From: Pseudovibrio denitrificans JCM 12308 | GTDB lineage: Bacteria > Pseudomonadota > Alphaproteobacteria > Rhizobiales > Stappiaceae | Assembly (NCBI RefSeq): GCF_001310815.1 | Contig: NZ_BAZK01000022.1 | Location: forward strand, 1 to 64,000 | Reading direction: 5' to 3' | Length of the DNA: 64,000 nt | Shown: positions 36,807 through 46,747 of the stretch, one piece after another | Numbering within the stretch: position 1 is the first letter of the stretch | Layout of the letters: every line of letters starts with the position of its first letter | Position numbers and translations under genes: made by a program | The notes under the pieces: generated by a model | The model's input: the letters and a program-made list of their open reading frames with translations, nothing else | Databases searched by the model: none | What the model was told of the DNA's origin: nothing

Positions 36807-37511
36807 ATGAGCTTTCGTGCATCCATTTTGACACTGTATCCTGAGATGTTTCCGGGAAATCTGGGTATGAGCATGTCCGGGCGTGCGATGGAGCGTGGGG
36901 ATTGGTCTCTGGATGCGAAGAACATTCGTGACTATGCCACCGATAAACATCGCTCCGTGGATGACACGCCAGCAGGCGGCGGCGCCGGTATGGTTCTGCG
37001 TCCGGATATTCTTGGCAAAGCGATTGATGATGTAACGGAAGAAGGTGATACCCGCCCACGTCTGCTCATGAGCCCGCGGGGCAAGCCGTTTACTCAGGCA
37101 AAAGCGCGAGAGTTGGCTGATGGACCGGGTGTTATTATCGTCTGCGGTCGCTTTGAGGGTGTGGACGAGCGTGTGATTGAAGGCCGTCAACTCGAAGAAG
37201 TTTCCATTGGCGACTACATCCTTTCTGGCGGTGAAGTGGCTGCACATGTGGTTTTAGACAGTATTGTGCGCCTGATTCCAGGTGTGATGGGCAATAAAGA
37301 GAGTGGTGAAACCGAAAGCTTTGAGAATGGCTTATTGGAACATCCGCATTACACGCGCCCGGTAGATTTTGAGGGCCGAGAGATTCCTGCTGTTCTTAAA
37401 AGCGGCAATCATAAACTGATTGATCAGTGGCGATTGGAGATCTCTGAAAAGATTACTGAAGAACGTCGCCCAGACCTCTGGCAGGAATACTTAAAAAATA
37501 GCCGTGGATAG
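36807..37511 (+). CDS. trmD: tRNA (guanine-37-N1)-methyltransferase
   Basis: 234-aa SPOUT-class methyltransferase. GGGAGMVLRPD is the N-terminal signature, and SIGDYILSGGE plus FEGVDERVIE mark the trefoil-knot SAM site. It follows rimM after 126 bases and precedes rplS by 201 bases. Confidence 0.96.
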   Translation: MSFRASILTLYPEMFPGNLGMSMSGRAMERGDWSLDAKNIRDYATDKHRSVDDTPAGGGAGMVLRPDILGKAIDDVTEEGDTRPRLLMSPRGKPFTQAKARELADGPGVIIVCGRFEGVDERVIEGRQLEEVSIGDYILSGGEVAAHVVLDSIVRLIPGVMGNKESGETESFENGLLEHPHYTRPVDFEGREIPAVLKSGNHKLIDQWRLEISEKITEERRPDLWQEYLKNSRG

Positions 37512-37712
37512 GCTGTTTTCTACACTTTTTTCATGACAAACATAGAAAAATCGGCTAAACCCGCGCCGACTGGAGTGGATTCTGTCTGGCGTTTACCGTT
37601 AGGGTCTTAGTTCCACTTCACTTCCCGGCATAATGCCAAGGTTTGGTGAATACGTACCGGTGGCTGGACCATTAGGGACGCTCTGACCAATTGTATAATG
37701 GAAGAAACTGCC

Positions 37713-38174
37713 ATGAATATCATTGAGCAGCTCAACGCCGAAGAAATGGCGCGCATCGAAGAGAAGCGTACGCTTCCTGAGTTCTCTCCAGGTGACACCG
37801 TACGTGTTCTCGTACGCGTTACTGAAGGTACTCGTACTCGTGTGCAGGCTTATGAAGGCGTTTGCATCGCACGCTCCGGCGGCGGCATCAACGAAAGCTT
37901 CACCGTTCGTAAGATCTCTTACGGCGAAGGTGTAGAGCGTGTATTCCCAATCTACAGCCCAATGGTTGAAGGTGTGGAAGTTGTACGTCGCGGTAAAGTC
38001 CGTCGTGCGAAGCTTTACTACCTGCGTGAGCGTCGCGGTAAATCCGCACGTATCGTTGAAGCAACCAACGTACGCGCAAAGCGCCTTAACGAAGAAGCTC
38101 GTGCTGCTGCTGCTGAAGCAAAAGCTGCAAAAGCTGCTGAAAAGGCTGCTGAAGCTAAAGGTGCTGAAGAGTAA
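37713..38174 (+). CDS. rplS: 50S ribosomal protein L19
   Basis: ATG 37713 with GGAAG 9 bases upstream gives 153 aa; an in-frame ATG at 37698 would add five residues. MNIIEQLNAEEMARIEEKR is the usual start, and the core ends at KSARIVEAT. A Lys/Ala-rich C-terminal tail (about 35 residues) is added, as in the neighbouring S16. A terminator follows. Confidence 0.96.
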   Translation: MNIIEQLNAEEMARIEEKRTLPEFSPGDTVRVLVRVTEGTRTRVQAYEGVCIARSGGGINESFTVRKISYGEGVERVFPIYSPMVEGVEVVRRGKVRRAKLYYLRERRGKSARIVEATNVRAKRLNEEARAAAAEAKAAKAAEKAAEAKGAEE

Positions 38175-38204
38175 GATTTACTCTCGGACCTTACTGGTTT
38201 CAAA

Positions 38205-38236
38205 AACCCCGCTGAGAAATCGGCGGGGTTTTTTGC
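38205..38236 (+). terminator. Terminator after rplS
   Basis: AACCCCGC pairs with GCGGGGTT across a TGAGAAATCG loop, with a long T tract. Ends the ffh-to-rplS run. Confidence 0.92.
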
Positions 38237-38304
38237 GTTTAAGGCCGGGTCTTTTGCTCTTGGGTTTTGTTGTTTGATTGGTCTTGGGTTCAGTCGCTTG
38301 CGGT

Positions 38305-38427
38305 GTCATCCCGGGCGAAGCCCTGCGTAGACCCGGGATCCATAACCCCGGTGCCGGAGAATGATCGAAGGCTCAGTTAAATAGTAAGGCTTGGGAGTAT
38401 GGGTCCCGGCTCAAAGGCCGGGATGAT
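38305..38427. repeat. Palindromic intergenic repeat element
   Basis: Outer arms TCATCCCGG (38306-38314) and CCGGGATGA (38418-38426) pair with each other. Two inner hairpins also form: ATCCCGGG/CCCGGGAT (38308-38315, 38332-38339) and TCCCGGC/GCCGGGA (38404-38410, 38417-38423). This resembles the dispersed CCCGGGAT-type palindromes found between genes in many alphaproteobacteria. Confidence 0.7.
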
Positions 38428-38484
38428 ACCGAGGAGTGATGGCTACTTGCCTCAAAAACTTATCCCCCTGGCTTGAAAACATGC

Positions 38485-38735
38485 CCATACTAAAGCCATG
38501 CCTGCGCATTCGGGCAGCTGGCGGAGCGTCCGTCGGTACGGTGTGGGCAGGGCGGGGCTATCTGAAGACTTAACGCATCTTCAGGCGGGTCCGTGGAGGT
38601 TCCCCTTTCGCCAACAGTGTTGAGGGATAGCGGATGTCCGGCCAAACCAACGGGCGCCAACACTGAGCGTTGAGGCTTTCCAACAGCTGCAACGCTTCCA
38701 AGTGTCTTTTGGAGCTTGGCTTTAGCCTCCTGCAA
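38485..38735. ncRNA. Candidate structured RNA of about 240 bases
   Basis: The ends pair: CTAAAGCC (about 38490) with GGCTTTAG (about 38718). Inside are a perfect hairpin CTGAAGAC/GTCTTCAG-type (CTGAAGA over 9 bases to TCTTCAG) near 38560-38585, CCGT/ACGG near 38530, and AGTGTTG/CAACACT arms near 38605-38665. The overall rod with an open middle could be 6S RNA (ssrS), but I cannot confirm the class or the strand; on the minus strand TTGAAA near 38780 could serve as a -35. Coding potential is poor. Confidence 0.35.
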
Positions 38736-39019
38736 AAACGTCCGGGCAAGGCGTGTAGTCGATGCCGAAGAATTAGTTTCAATAAGTAGCGCAGGTATTG
38801 CCTGCCGCCTTGCTCGTCCCGATAATCGGGAACTCCAGCTTCACCACTGCATGGGATGCCATGTGGTGCTATTGGTGTTTCTAATAGTCTTCCACCAACT
38901 GTTTGCAGAAAACTTCACGTAGTTTTTGGGGAGGCAGGCGAGGTGTCTGTCAGAATACAATTAATCAACGTGGGTTAAGCTGGTTTTGGTTGATGGCTGA
39001 GCAGGGGATTTGAAACAGA
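38736..39019. other. Remainder of the gap before the phosphoesterase
   Basis: After the structured stretch this sequence shows no gene, terminator or strong promoter. A small inverted motif CCCGATAATCGGG lies at about 38818-38830. The last bases should hold the phosphoesterase promoter. Confidence 0.4.
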
Positions 39020-39880
39020 ATGGTGATTGCACTCATCATCCTTTTCGTCGTGTTACTCGGCATCTATGCCGTTTTCGTTGAGCCTTGGCTCCCTCCTAAA
39101 ATCACGCGGCATAAAGTTGTTGTCTCTCCTGATGCTCTTGGCCAGAAACCTTTGCGGGTTGTTGTGCTGACTGACCTACATGCCTGCTGGCCATGGATGC
39201 GGCCAGAGCGGATTAAGCGCATCGTTGAGCGTGCGAACAGTCTGGAGCCTGATCTCATTACGCTTTTGGGTGATTTTCACACTGCCATGCATCCTCCCTT
39301 TGCAAAACCGTTGGCTGCAGCTGCCGATTGGGCACAGCCTATGGAGCGTTTAAAGGCCCCTCTGGGCGTGTTTGGTGTGCTGGGCAATCACGATTGGCTG
39401 GAAGGTGGTGAGGAAGCCAGAGAGGCGCTGGAAGCCTTCGGTGTGACTGTTCTCGAGAATAAGGCACAGCGCGTGTCGACACGTGGGAACTCCCATGTCT
39501 GGATTATCGGGTTGGATGATCAGTATGGAGAAGCCTGTCAGCTGCATGGCAAAGGCCGACGCGATGATCTTGAGGTGGCCTTAAGTCAGGTTGAAGATGA
39601 CACCGCCCCGCGGATTTTGCTCGCCCATGAGCCGGATATCTTTCTGAAAGCTAAGAAATCCGTAGATTTGACATTGAGTGGGCATACGCATGGGGGGCAG
39701 GTTCGCCTGCCGTTTATTGGTGCTTTGACAATACCATCGCGTCTGGACCGGAAGTACGCGAAGGGCGCTTTCGAGGAAAATGGAAGCACTCTCATTGTGA
39801 GCAGCGGTCTGGGATGTTCCGGACTTCCCATTCGATTTATGTGCCCACCTGAACTTTTGCTCATAGAAATATATGCTTAG
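39020..39880 (+). CDS. Membrane-anchored metallophosphoesterase
   Basis: 286 aa, calcineurin-like fold, similar to the YkuE/YaeI type. An N-terminal membrane segment (IALIILFVVLLGIYAVFV) anchors it. The dinuclear metal motifs are all present: LTDLHA, LLGDFH, LGNHDW and LSGHTHGGQ. It probably hydrolyses a phosphodiester or lipid-linked phosphate at the membrane. It stands alone after a long gap. Confidence 0.85.
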   Translation: MVIALIILFVVLLGIYAVFVEPWLPPKITRHKVVVSPDALGQKPLRVVVLTDLHACWPWMRPERIKRIVERANSLEPDLITLLGDFHTAMHPPFAKPLAAAADWAQPMERLKAPLGVFGVLGNHDWLEGGEEAREALEAFGVTVLENKAQRVSTRGNSHVWIIGLDDQYGEACQLHGKGRRDDLEVALSQVEDDTAPRILLAHEPDIFLKAKKSVDLTLSGHTHGGQVRLPFIGALTIPSRLDRKYAKGAFEENGSTLIVSSGLGCSGLPIRFMCPPELLLIEIYA

Positions 39881-40184
39881 ATCGCAATGTATTGCGGTGA
39901 TGTGATGGACCCTTTGAAGGCCTTCAATTTGCTATGATTACCTCCTGGTCTTGAGAGAATCTCAAGGCAAAGAAGCTTGATATTTTGGCGATCTGAGAGG
40001 ATTAATAGAGCCAGTATAGCGGAGGCTTCTGTTGTGACGCCTTTGCATTTTCAAGATTTATGCGGCCGCAGAGAGCTGCAGGTAAAAAGTGAATGATCCT
40101 GTTTTCTCGGATCTTGAGCGCTTGGTAGGTGCGATCAGAACTGCGAGAAAAACAAGGATTAGTCGTTTCCAGGAGACAAGCGCA
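39881..40184. other. Gap upstream of leuC
   Basis: A 304-base leader and promoter region. A small perfect hairpin CTTGAGA-GAA-TCTCAAG lies at about 39951-39967, without a T tract. An AGGAG ribosome site at 40171 sets the leuC start. No leader peptide rich in Leu codons is obvious. Confidence 0.4.
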
Positions 40185-41591
40185 ATGTCGCAGGCCAAAA
40201 CTCTTTACGATAAGATCTGGGACCACCACGTGGTCAGCACGCAAGAAGACGGAACTTGCCTGCTTTACATTGACCGCCACCTGGTACACGAAGTTACAAG
40301 CCCGCAGGCGTTTGAAGGCCTGCGCATGGCTGGCCGTCAGGTTCGTCACCCTAAGCGTACACTGGCTGTTGTTGACCACAACGTTCCAACCACTGACCGT
40401 TCCAAGGGCATCGATGATCCTGAGAGCGCGCTGCAGGTTCAGACACTGGCAGACAATGCTGCTGAGTTTGGCGTTGAGTACTACTCCGAGCTCGACCAGC
40501 GTCAGGGCGTTGTGCACATTGTTGGACCGGAGCAGGGCTTTACACTGCCAGGCATGACCATCGTTTGTGGTGACAGTCATACGTCCACACACGGTGCATT
40601 CGGTTCTCTGGCGCACGGTATCGGTACTTCTGAAGTGGAGCACGTTCTGGCAACTCAGACGCTGATCCAGAAGAAGGCGAAAAACCTGCGTGTGACCGTA
40701 AATGGTCAGCTGCCTGAAGGTGTTACCGCGAAAGATATCGTTCTGGCGATCATCGGCGAGCTGGGCACTGCTGGTGGTACTGGCTACGTGATCGAATATG
40801 CTGGTGAGGCAATCCGTGGTCTTTCCATGGAAGGTCGCATGACCGTTTGTAACATGTCTATTGAGGCTGGCGCACGTGCTGGTCTGATTGCTCCGGATGA
40901 GAAGACCTACGAGTACCTGAAGGGTCGTCCGAAGTCTCCAAAAGGCGCTGCATGGGAGCAGGCTGTTTCTTATTGGGAAACTCTGTTCACCGACGAGAAT
41001 GCTGAGTTTGATAAGGAAATCGTTCTGGACGCGGCAAACCTGCCTCCAATCGTAACCTGGGGCTCTTCTCCTGAAGATGTTGCATCAGTGACTGGCGTTG
41101 TTCCTAACCCAGCTGACATTGAAGACGAAACTCGTCGTGCTTCCAAAGAGCGTGCTCTGGAGTACATGGGCGTTGAAGCGGGTCAGAAGATCACCGACAT
41201 CAAGATTGATCGTGTGTTTGTTGGCTCCTGTACCAATGGCCGCATCGAAGATCTACGCGAAGCTGCAGCGGTTGTTAAGGGCAAGAAGGTTGCTGACACT
41301 GTGAGCGCGATGATCGTACCGGGTTCTGGTCTGGTGAAAGCGCAGGCGGAAGCGGAAGGTCTGGATGAGATCTTCAAGGATGCAGGCTTTGAATGGCGTG
41401 AGCCGGGCTGCTCCATGTGTCTGGCGATGAACGCTGACAAGCTGAAGCCGGGTGAGCGTTGTGCTTCTACATCGAACCGTAACTTCGAAGGCCGTCAGGG
41501 CTTCAAAGGCCGTACGCACCTCGTTTCTCCAGGCATGGCTGCCGCAGCGGCGATCGCAGGTCACTTTGTTGACGTGCGCGACTGGAAGTAA
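40185..41591 (+). CDS. leuC: 3-isopropylmalate dehydratase, large subunit
   Basis: Leucine pathway enzyme that isomerises 2- to 3-isopropylmalate. Aconitase-fold motifs are visible: VVDHNVPTTDR, CGDSHTSTHGAFGSLA, and the [4Fe-4S] cysteines in GSCTNGRIED and CSMCLAMN. ATG 40185 with AGGAG gives 468 aa; a longer start at 40089 lacks family support. leuD is not in the window. Confidence 0.95.
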   Translation: MSQAKTLYDKIWDHHVVSTQEDGTCLLYIDRHLVHEVTSPQAFEGLRMAGRQVRHPKRTLAVVDHNVPTTDRSKGIDDPESALQVQTLADNAAEFGVEYYSELDQRQGVVHIVGPEQGFTLPGMTIVCGDSHTSTHGAFGSLAHGIGTSEVEHVLATQTLIQKKAKNLRVTVNGQLPEGVTAKDIVLAIIGELGTAGGTGYVIEYAGEAIRGLSMEGRMTVCNMSIEAGARAGLIAPDEKTYEYLKGRPKSPKGAAWEQAVSYWETLFTDENAEFDKEIVLDAANLPPIVTWGSSPEDVASVTGVVPNPADIEDETRRASKERALEYMGVEAGQKITDIKIDRVFVGSCTNGRIEDLREAAAVVKGKKVADTVSAMIVPGSGLVKAQAEAEGLDEIFKDAGFEWREPGCSMCLAMNADKLKPGERCASTSNRNFEGRQGFKGRTHLVSPGMAAAAAIAGHFVDVRDWK

Positions 41592-41613
41592 TCACTGCTA
41601 AGAATTCAAAGAG

Positions 41614-41648
41614 AAGCGGGAGTAGGCGACTATTCCCGCTTTTTTTAT
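41614..41648 (+). terminator. Terminator after leuC
   Basis: AGCGGGA pairs with TCCCGCT, then a seven-base T tract. Confidence 0.85.
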
Positions 41649-41814
41649 TTGCAGGATTGGCTGCGGCCTGATGGATTCTGCCGAGCTAAGCCTCTGATCT
41701 GCTTACGCTCTGTCTGAGCGGGTAGATACCGTGTTTTGATTTCCTTAGGGTAAGAGGCAGTGTCAGACTTCACATAGCTGTCATTTGGGGCCTACAATAT
41801 CACAGCATCTCAAG

Positions 41815-42420
41815 ATGATTTCCGTTTGGTACTCTAAGCCAGGCGAAACTCCGGAGTATGTTGTGAACGCAGTCGTTTCAGAAGGCGCTTTCCCAGCGCT
41901 TGTATTGAATGCAGATTATCGACCTCTCTCTTACTATCCCCTGTCACTCTGGGGGTGGCAGGAAGCGGTGAAGGCTGTGTTTTTGGATCGGGTGAACATC
42001 GTCTCAGAGTATGATCAGGTTGTCCGCAGCCCAAGCTTCGAGTTCCAGCTCCCAAGCGTTGTGGCGCTCAAGTCATTTGTCGAGACTGAGAGAAATCCGG
42101 CCTTTACGCGGTTTAACGTGTTTTTGAGAGATAAGTTCCAGTGCCAGTATTGCGGATCTGAGAGAGATCTGACGTTTGACCACCTTATCCCTCGTAGCAA
42201 AGGGGGACTGACGACATGGGATAACGTCATAACAGCTTGTTCGCCGTGTAACTTGCGGAAAGCGAATAAATCTTGGCAAGAAATGAACATGCGCCCTATG
42301 CAAATGCCATTCATCCCACGCGTTCAGGACTTGCATAACAACGGCCGCTTGTTCCCACCAAACTACCTCCACGAAAGCTGGCTGGATTTCCTTTACTGGG
42401 ACAGCGAACTGGAACCGTGA
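41815..42420 (+). CDS. HNH endonuclease
   Basis: About 201 aa. The N-terminal part (PALVLNADYRPLSYYPLSLW) is a conserved family feature, and the C-terminal part has the HNH/zinc core CQYCG...DHLIPRSKGG...NVITACSPCN. This family is common near housekeeping genes in alphaproteobacteria and is not clearly mobile. ATG 41815 is favoured over an upstream TTG. The biological role is unknown. Confidence 0.88.
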   Translation: MISVWYSKPGETPEYVVNAVVSEGAFPALVLNADYRPLSYYPLSLWGWQEAVKAVFLDRVNIVSEYDQVVRSPSFEFQLPSVVALKSFVETERNPAFTRFNVFLRDKFQCQYCGSERDLTFDHLIPRSKGGLTTWDNVITACSPCNLRKANKSWQEMNMRPMQMPFIPRVQDLHNNGRLFPPNYLHESWLDFLYWDSELEP

Positions 42421-42546
42421 TTGCAGTTAATGTTTTGTTAGCCATCCGCCTCAAAACTTTCGATAAAGTTGAGTGATTAATACCCGCGATACCTCCCTTA
42501 GATTATGCTAGGCATAATTACATGGGCGTCGATGGTGGGCATCACG

Positions 42547-43987
42547 ATGGGTTACTTCAAGCAATTCTCCGATCTATTTAAGAAGTTCAATCGCTCCGAA
42601 GATGGAGTGGTTGCAGTGCTTGTGGCCGTTCTTATGGTTCTGATGATCGTCTTTGCCGGAATGGCCATTGATTTTGGCATGGGCTTCAACACTCGAAGAG
42701 CAGTAAACCAAGCTTTGGATGCAGCTGTGCTGGCTGTGGCTAATAAGCTTTCGACGACTGATATGAGTAAAGCCGAAGTTCAAGCAATGATTGAAGAGTA
42801 CTTTGAAGCGAACATCAAAGACTCTATTGGCGAAGATGTTGAAGTAACAAAACCTATAGTTAAATATGAGATTGGTGGAGATACTATTTCCGCTAGTGCG
42901 TCAGCAAAGCTAAGTAATAGCTTTTCTCCAATGATCGGGCTCTTAACAGGTGGGAGTAGTGATGAAACCAGCGATCTCGCAGTTGGTAGTAGCTCAACTG
43001 CAAGATTCCCAAGAAGCAATGTAGAGGTTTCAGTAATTGTCGATGTAACCGGATCGATGAGATCGCACATTGGTGCGCTTAAAAGAGCTTCAACTAGTTT
43101 GCTTAATGCTCTACTGCCTGAGGATACTGACATTGCAAAGAGTCGCATCCGTGTCTCTTTTATTCCGTATAGCAATGGTGTGAAGCTAGATAATACACTT
43201 GCAGAAAAAGCAACGTTTGATGTTAGCTATTATGGTTGTGTTCATGAACGCATCATGAACCAAGCTACTACCGAAGTTCCTCATGATTTCGAAGACGATG
43301 AAGGTAACACAGATTATATTGGGTCTGGCTATAGTTACTGTCCTCGAAATGCAAAGATAGTTCCTCTCACAGCCGATAGGACTAAGATTGAGAGTTCGAT
43401 TAGACAGCTGTCAGCAGGAGGGGGTACTGGCAGGTCAAATCGGGATTGCTTGGGGTTGGTACACCATCTCTCCAAGATGGTCGAGTTTTTGGCCGACAAA
43501 CAGCAAGCCTCTTTCATATGACACACCTAATATTCGAAAATATGCAGTGTTTATGACTGATGGCGATTTCAACGTGCATTATCGCGATAATTATAACTAT
43601 GATCGTGTCGAGCGTGCACGTGAAGAAAAAATTGCTGAGAAAAAGCGTAATGGCACTTGGACGGAAGGTCCCAATCCTGACGGTTCAAACAAGTTTACAA
43701 GGGATGAGCATGAGTTTTTCGCCAATAAGATAGATTGGAGGTACTCATCATCATATGGAGAGTACGGCACTTCATCTGCTAGAGCGAAAGAAATTTGTAA
43801 GAATATGAAGGACAAAAATATCACTGTATATTCTGTTCATTTCGGAAGCTCTTATGCCGCCAAGCGAGTGATGGAGTCTTGTGCAACAAGCAGCAGTACT
43901 TTCTATAAAGCTGACAATGAGAGTGAGTTGATCCAAGCGTTTGAAAAGATTGCAAACGATATTAAAAATATCTATCTGTCTCAGTAA
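42547..43987 (+). CDS. Tad/TadG-like protein with VWA domain, frameshifted
   Basis: The protein has a short basic N-terminus, then the hydrophobic TadE/TadG anchor (VVAVLVAVLMVLMIVFAGMA). DVTGSM is the metal-ion site of a von Willebrand factor A domain (DxSxS-type variant). Near 43430 one extra G breaks the frame; the next frame continues AGQIGIAWGWYTISP and then FMTDGDFN to the end. The repaired gene is 480 codons. No other tad genes are nearby, and the base composition is more AT-rich than the surroundings, so it may be a transferred pilus-assembly or surface gene. Confidence 0.82.
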
Positions 43988-44010
43988 AATTTTATGCTCA
44001 TTCAGCAACG

Positions 44011-44037
44011 AAAACCCCGCCAGATCGGCGGGGTTTT
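44011..44037. terminator. Terminator between Tad protein and acs
   Basis: AAAACCCCGCC pairs perfectly with GGCGGGGTTTT over an AGATC loop. Suits both convergent genes. Confidence 0.93.
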
Positions 44038-44064
44038 GTGTTTTCAGTCTTCTATCTGACCAAC

Positions 44065-46012
44065 CTAAACCGTTTCGGCTCGGTTTTGGCGGTTGTCGAT
44101 TAGGTCGCCGACTACTGTTGGGTCGGCGAGGGTTGAGGTGTCGCCGAGGTTTTCGAAGCTGTCCTCTGCGATTTTGCGGAGGATGCGGCGCATGATTTTA
44201 CCGCTTCGGGTTTTTGGCAGGCTAGGAGCGAACTGAATGAGGTCAGGGGATGCGATTGGGCCGATTTCGGCGCGAACGTGCTTCACCAGTTTTTTCTTCA
44301 GTTCTTCGGACGGCTCAAGGCCTTCCATGAGGGTTACATAAGCGTAGATGCCCTGACCCTTCACGTCGTGTGGGTAGCCCACTACAGCGGCTTCTGAGAC
44401 GTCTGGGTGGGCAACGAGGGCGCTTTCTACTTCTGCGGTGCCCATGCGGTGGCCGGAAACGTTGATTACGTCATCCACGCGGCCTGTGATCCAGTAATAA
44501 CCGTCTTCGTCACGGCGGCAGCCGTCACCTGTGAAGTACAAGCCTTTGTAAGTTGCGAAGTAGGTCTGAACGAAGCGCTCGTGGTCTCCGTAAACCGTAC
44601 GCATCTGACCCGGCCAGCTGTCTGTGATGACGAGGTTGCCCTCGGTGGCGCCTTCCTGGAAGTTGCTTCTGCATCAACGATTGCAGGCTGGATACCAAAG
44701 AATGGGCGGGTTGCAGAGCCTGGTTTGAGGTCTGTTGCGCCCGGCAGTGGTGTGATCAGGATGCCACCGGTTTCTGTCTGCCACCATGTGTCGACGATTG
44801 GGCAGCGTTGCTCGCCAACCACGTTGTGGTACCACATCCATGCTTCCGGATTGATTGGTTCACCAACGGACCCAAGAATGCGGAGTGATTTGCGGGATGT
44901 GTTGGTGACGTGCTCATCGCCAGCACCCATCAATGCGCGAATTGCAGTTGGGGCAGTGTAGAAGATGTTTACGTTGTGTTTGTCACAAACTTCCCAGAAG
45001 CGACCTGCGGTTGGGTAGGTTGGCACACCTTCGAACATCAGGGTTGTGGCGCCGTTTGCTAGTGGGCCGTAGAGGATGTAGCTGTGGCCTGTGACCCAGC
45101 CAACGTCAGCTGTACACCAGTAGACTTCGCCCGGATGATAGTCGAAGACGTATTGGTGCGTCATTGATGCGTAGACGAGGTAACCGCCTGAGGTATGCAT
45201 GACGCCTTTTGGCTGACCTGTGGAGCCGGAAGTGTAGAGGATGAAGAGCGGGTCTTCAGCATTCATTTCTGCTGGTGGGCAGTCTGCGGAGACTTTTTCG
45301 ATCTCTTCGTGGTACCAAAGGTCACGGCCTTCAGTCATGTTGATGTTGCCACCGGTGCGCTTTACGACGAACACTTTGTCGACGTTGCCGCATTTCTCGA
45401 TCGCACGGTCGGTATTTTCCTTCAGTGGCACGGTTCTGCCACCACGAACGCCTTCGTCGGCGGTGATTACGAAGCGAGAGGAACAGTCTTCAATACGGCC
45501 TGCGAGACTATCTGGTGAGAAGCCGCCGAAAACAACGGAATGCACGGCGCCGATACGGGCACAGGCGAGCATTGCGTAGGCTGCTTCAGGGATCATTGGC
45601 ATGTAGACGGTGACGCGGTCACCTTTTTTGACGCCATTGGTCAGCAAGACGTTTGCGAAGCGGTTTACGGCGTCAGAAAGCTGCTTATAGGTGATGGTTT
45701 TGCTTTGATCCGGCTCATCACCCTCCCAGATGATTGCAGCTGGTCGCCGCGTTCTGCCAGATGACGGTCAATACAGTTTGCTGCTACGTTCAGCGTGCCG
45801 TCTTCAAACCATTTGATGGAAACATTGTGATAGTCGTAGGAGGTGTTTTTGACGGTTGTGTAGGGCTTGATCCAATCAATCCGCTTTCCGTGTTCCCCCC
45901 AGAATCCGTCGGGATCTTCAACGGACTTGTTGTACATCTCCAAGTACTGCTCATTGTTGAGCAGGGCGTTTTCGGCAATCTCAGCCGGTACTGGATACAC
46001 ATCACCAGTCAT
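44065..46012 (-). CDS. acs: Acetyl-CoA synthetase, two frameshifts
   Basis: AMP-forming ligase making acetyl-CoA from acetate. The start at 46012 has GGGGAG upstream and gives MTGDVYPVPAEIAEN. The P-loop motif LYTSGSTGQPKGVMHT and the hinge/catalytic part YYWITGRVDDVINVSGHR are clear, and RTRSGKIMRRILRKI carries the acetylatable Lys. Two breaks, near 45739 and 44665, each fit one missing base of a GGC. Restored length is 650 codons, as expected. Confidence 0.9.
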
Positions 46013-46188
46013 GGTCAATCTCCCCATTTCCTCCACGGGTAATCACATACCCAACTCCTGTGGCGTATTATGGGCAGCTGCCGTTGGGGCGTCTAGCGCT
46101 TATGCTTCGAACTTTCGTAGGTCCCGTTCTCTCTAGGTTCGTTTGACCTACGAAAATTCAGCAATAGGCGATTGGTCGAAGTGTTGTT

Positions 46189-46587
46189 TTATCCGGAAAT
46201 CAGAGCGTAAACAGCGCCTTGAACCATGAGAACGCCAAGCCAATGGCCAGCGTCGATAAAGGTCAGCATCCATGAAGCGCGTTGAAACTTGTGATTGACG
46301 ATAAGGCCAGTCAGAACAAATCCGCCCCAAATCACGATAGCTGCAGTGATGCCGCTGATGATGGTGACTGATCCTGAATAAACGAGAATTCCGGCCAGTA
46401 CGAAGGCCATGATCATCTCGCAGAGAAATGTGACGACGTAGGTAGATGGCGACATCTGAACATCTTCTTCAGAGATGCCGACAGCTTTCATCCATGAATA
46501 TGAAAGTACATAGTACCAAATAGAACCGAAAATATATGAGGCGATTCCAGCGGCAAGCACACCCGGTAAGTAAATTCCTTCAATCAT
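46189..46587 (-). CDS. DUF1761 membrane protein
   Basis: 132 aa with about four transmembrane segments. GSIWYYVLSYSWMKAVGI is the typical N-terminal signature of DUF1761, and GHWLGVLMVQGAVYALI is at the end. Start M at 46587. Function unknown. Confidence 0.8.
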   Translation of the reverse strand: MIEGIYLPGVLAAGIASYIFGSIWYYVLSYSWMKAVGISEEDVQMSPSTYVVTFLCEMIMAFVLAGILVYSGSVTIISGITAAIVIWGGFVLTGLIVNHKFQRASWMLTFIDAGHWLGVLMVQGAVYALISG

Positions 46588-46747
46588 ATCAATACACCTT
46601 GTATAAGATATGGTGTGCACATGATTTAGTATTTCTTATCTGGGAAATGTATTGAAAATATCTGGAGGCATCAAGGGCAGGTGAGTTGAATTATCCTTTG
46701 AATGCTTTGGGAGAGGATGGTGACCTCCACCCTCTGTTTTGCGATCG

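Noticed and set aside
38490..38735. 81-codon frame on the minus strand in the long gap
   Set aside because: Pro/Arg/Cys-rich translation with no family resemblance, and it coincides with paired RNA stems.
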